DNA of 6,177 nt. Origin: UMGS1649 sp045637095 (GTDB lineage: Bacteria; Bacillota; Clostridia; TANB77; CAG-465). Location: the NCBI GenBank assembly GCA_045637095.1, contig JAZTYX010000022.1:1-6177 (forward strand), in the 5' to 3' direction. The notes under the pieces are model-generated. The model was not told the DNA's origin. It did no database searches and saw only the letters and a list, made by a program, of their open reading frames with translations. Positions 5,288 to 6,177 of the stretch are shown one piece after another. Each line of letters begins with the position of its first letter. Within the stretch, counting starts at the first letter, position 1. The position numbers and the translations under genes are program-made.

Positions 5288-5488
5288 ATGTTAATATTAG
5301 ATGCAATATTTGCATGTTTAGTTTTAAGATATTTATCCGACAACGCGGTATTAGCATTATGTGTTATGGCGGTAGTTACATTCTTGAGATTGGCCCCTAA
5401 GTTAAATCGTTTATTAGATATAATAGAACATAGTATAGTTTTAGTAGATTACGAAGAAAATGAGGAGGAAAATAATGTTGGAAAGTAA
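5288..5488 (+). CDS. Small two-helix membrane protein with acidic tail, 66 aa
   Basis: ATG 5288 follows AGGGGGT (5274-5280), which overlaps the last base of the previous stop; an in-frame ATG at 5267 lies inside the upstream gene and has no SD. Two short hydrophobic stretches (ILDAIFACLVLRYL, 3-16, and NAVLALCVMAVVTFLRL, 19-35) may form a hairpin or one long helix. An amphipathic segment (APKLNRLLDIIEHSIVLV) and a strongly acidic tail (DYEENEEENN) follow. Size and membrane content are holin-like, but holins usually end in basic residues, so this is a weak candidate. Its last 14 bases overlap the next small gene, whose GAGGAGG lies within the Glu-rich tail codons. Tight coupling is likely. Confidence 0.83.
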   Translation: MLILDAIFACLVLRYLSDNAVLALCVMAVVTFLRLAPKLNRLLDIIEHSIVLVDYEENEEENNVGK

Positions 5489-5576
5489 ATTGATTAAGAT
5501 GGCAAGAATCGGTTTAGCTGTCGGATTAATAGGTATGGGTGTCGGTATGCTCATGATGGAAAGAGGTGCTAAATAA
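5475..5576 (+). CDS. Very small glycine-rich membrane protein, 33 aa
   Basis: This gene was found by hand. ATG 5475 has GAGGAGG (5462-5468) six bases upstream and ends at TAA 5574-5576. The product is essentially one hydrophobic helix between basic ends: ESKLIKMAR, then IGLAVGLIGMGVGMLMM, then ERGAK. Repeated GxxxG-like spacing suggests close helix packing, so self-association or binding to another membrane helix is plausible. It overlaps the upstream gene by 14 bases and lies one base before the next start. A 33-codon frame could arise by chance, but the strong SD, the hydrophobic content and the tight spacing favour a real gene. No family is recognised. Confidence 0.68.
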   Translation: MLESKLIKMARIGLAVGLIGMGVGMLMMERGAK

Positions 5577-5577
5577 T

Positions 5578-5667
5578 ATGAAAAAATTAGTAGCCGCATA
5601 CACTGTGGGTGCTTTGATCGGGATAGGTATAGCAGTGGTCATAGCTAAGAAAGCGGGTGGACGTTAA
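5578..5667 (+). CDS. Very small glycine-rich membrane protein, 29 aa
   Basis: This gene was found by hand. ATG 5578 starts two bases after the previous stop, with AGAGGT (5562-5567) ten bases upstream, a weaker SD. The 29 residues are a short basic start (MKKLVAAY), one Gly/Ile/Val helix (TVGALIGIGIAVVIA) and a basic end (KKAGGR). The layout mirrors the 33-residue gene just upstream and the two may be paired helices of one complex. The stop overlaps an ATG (TAATG) that may start the next gene. Function is unknown; a minimal holin or pinholin-like helix is conceivable but unsupported. Confidence 0.62.
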   Translation: MKKLVAAYTVGALIGIGIAVVIAKKAGGR

Positions 5668-5843
5668 TGAACGAGGAACGAAATATGCCCGTGATAGTAT
5701 ATGAAGATGCTAAAAAAGAAGTAACTACGGTTGATATAACTATAACGTTATTATTCGGAGTGGCAGCAAACGCTTTAGTTGCTGGTTTATATTTACTATA
5801 TTGTCAAAGAAATAAAGGTATTTTAATAAAGGAGGAAAATTAA
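5667..5843 (+). CDS. Small single-pass membrane protein, 58 aa
   Basis: This gene was found by hand. ATG 5667 shares its A with the upstream TAA stop (TAATG) and has GGGTGG at 5655-5660. An alternative in-frame ATG at 5685 has GAGGAA (5673-5678) at a better spacing and would give 52 residues; I cannot decide between them. A polar N-terminus (PVIVYEDAKKEVTTVD) is followed by one hydrophobic helix at about 24-45 (ITITLLFGVAANALVAGLYLLY). A short basic and polar tail (CQRNKGILIKEEN) contains, at the DNA level, the AAAGGAGG SD of the DUF6353 gene that starts two bases after its stop. Translational coupling to that gene is likely. No family is recognised. Confidence 0.7.
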   Translation: MNEERNMPVIVYEDAKKEVTTVDITITLLFGVAANALVAGLYLLYCQRNKGILIKEEN

Positions 5844-5844
5844 T

Positions 5845-6177
5845 ATGAAAAAAATAGAATGTTTAAAAGAATCTTTAGTGAAACAATATTATAAATCTGA
5901 AATGGTTATAAGAAAACATAGCCCTGAGATATTACTTGGGGTTGGAGTTGCAGGTGTGGTAGCATCTACAATACTTGCTTGTAAAGCAACAATGAAAGTT
6001 AATGATATTCTTGAAGATGCGAAAGAACAAATAGATAAAGTTAACGCTGTTAAGAATGACCCAGCATACGCAGACAAATACAACGAAGAAGATGCAAAGA
6101 AAGACTTATCTATAATATACGTACAAAAAGGTGTTGAAATAATCAAGATATATTTACCAGCATTCACAATAGGAGCA
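5845..6177 (+). CDS. DUF6353-family phage membrane protein, paralog 3, 3'-truncated by the window end
   Basis: ATG 5845 follows AAAGGAGG (5828-5835), and the frame stays open to the last base, giving 111 residues. RKHSPEILLGVGVAGVVAST (23-42), followed by ILACKATMKV, is the family's first membrane helix. Next comes an insert of about 45 residues (EDAKEQIDKVNAVKNDPAYA, then DKYNEEDAKKDLSIIYVQKG). The second helix (VEIIKIYLPAFTIGA) has just begun when the window ends. It has the KHSPEIL and the YNEEDAKKDL insert that I associate with the most typical DUF6353 proteins, so it seems closer to the family norm than the other two copies. The soluble C-terminal domain should lie beyond the window, so its presence here is assumed. 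Confidence 0.88.
   Translation, partial: MKKIECLKESLVKQYYKSEMVIRKHSPEILLGVGVAGVVASTILACKATMKVNDILEDAKEQIDKVNAVKNDPAYADKYNEEDAKKDLSIIYVQKGVEIIKIYLPAFTIGA

Noticed and set aside
5889..6167. Minus-strand reading frame of 92 codons
   Set aside because: It is antisense to the third DUF6353 gene, which has an SD and clear family motifs; its product is a Ser/Ala/Thr-rich shadow.
1..6177. Alternative genetic code with TAG reassigned, as in some gut phages
   Set aside because: Four of the genes end in TAG, and each TAG is followed at once by a hairpin, repeated element or SD of the next gene. The long genes are complete families without needing TAG as sense.

Overview
The window is AT-rich (roughly one third G+C by eye). 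All supported genes lie on the + strand, packed end to end, and nearly all have a strong Shine-Dalgarno (SD) sequence of the AGGAGG type. Protein families, base composition and gene size point to a phage or prophage of a low-GC Clostridia-type (Firmicutes) host. No integrase, capsid, portal or terminase gene is present, so free phage and prophage cannot be told apart. Standard genetic code fits; TAA and TAG are both used as stops.

Layout. (1) 1-630: the 3' part of a peptidoglycan amidase (Amidase_3) with a C-terminal SH3b domain, probably the endolysin. (2) 653-1217: two small proteins that resemble families I remember from clostridial phages, one soluble with a GHTHL motif and one with an N-terminal membrane anchor. 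(3) 1262-1876: a coiled-coil protein built on tandem 11-residue repeats. (4) 1936-4170: two paralogous DUF6353-type membrane proteins flanking three small genes (55, 65 and 68 aa), the first of which was recovered by hand. (5) 4232-4564: an acidic, membrane-anchored protein with a basic helical tail. (6) 4678-5274: a soluble protein that seems to share its C-terminal module with the DUF6353 proteins. (7) 5288-5843: four very small, tightly overlapping membrane proteins (66, 33, 29 and 58 aa). (8) 5845-6177: a third DUF6353 paralog cut by the window end.

How they may work together. Directly after a lytic amidase, the window encodes about nine proteins with a predicted membrane segment, three of them DUF6353 paralogs. 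At least one small membrane protein could be a holin, but a holin alone would not need so many. My inference is a membrane-associated phage module made of DUF6353 proteins, small single-pass partners and coiled-coil proteins. Its function is unknown to me.

Two nucleotide-level patterns stand out. One is an about 30-nt element present three times (near 1205, 2724 and 4171), each copy starting at the end of one gene and running into the leader of the next. The other is a set of four terminator-like hairpins whose U-tract runs almost straight into the next gene's SD, leaving no room for a promoter between them. No gene-free stretch exceeds 300 bases; the longest gap is 4565-4677 and holds one hairpin.
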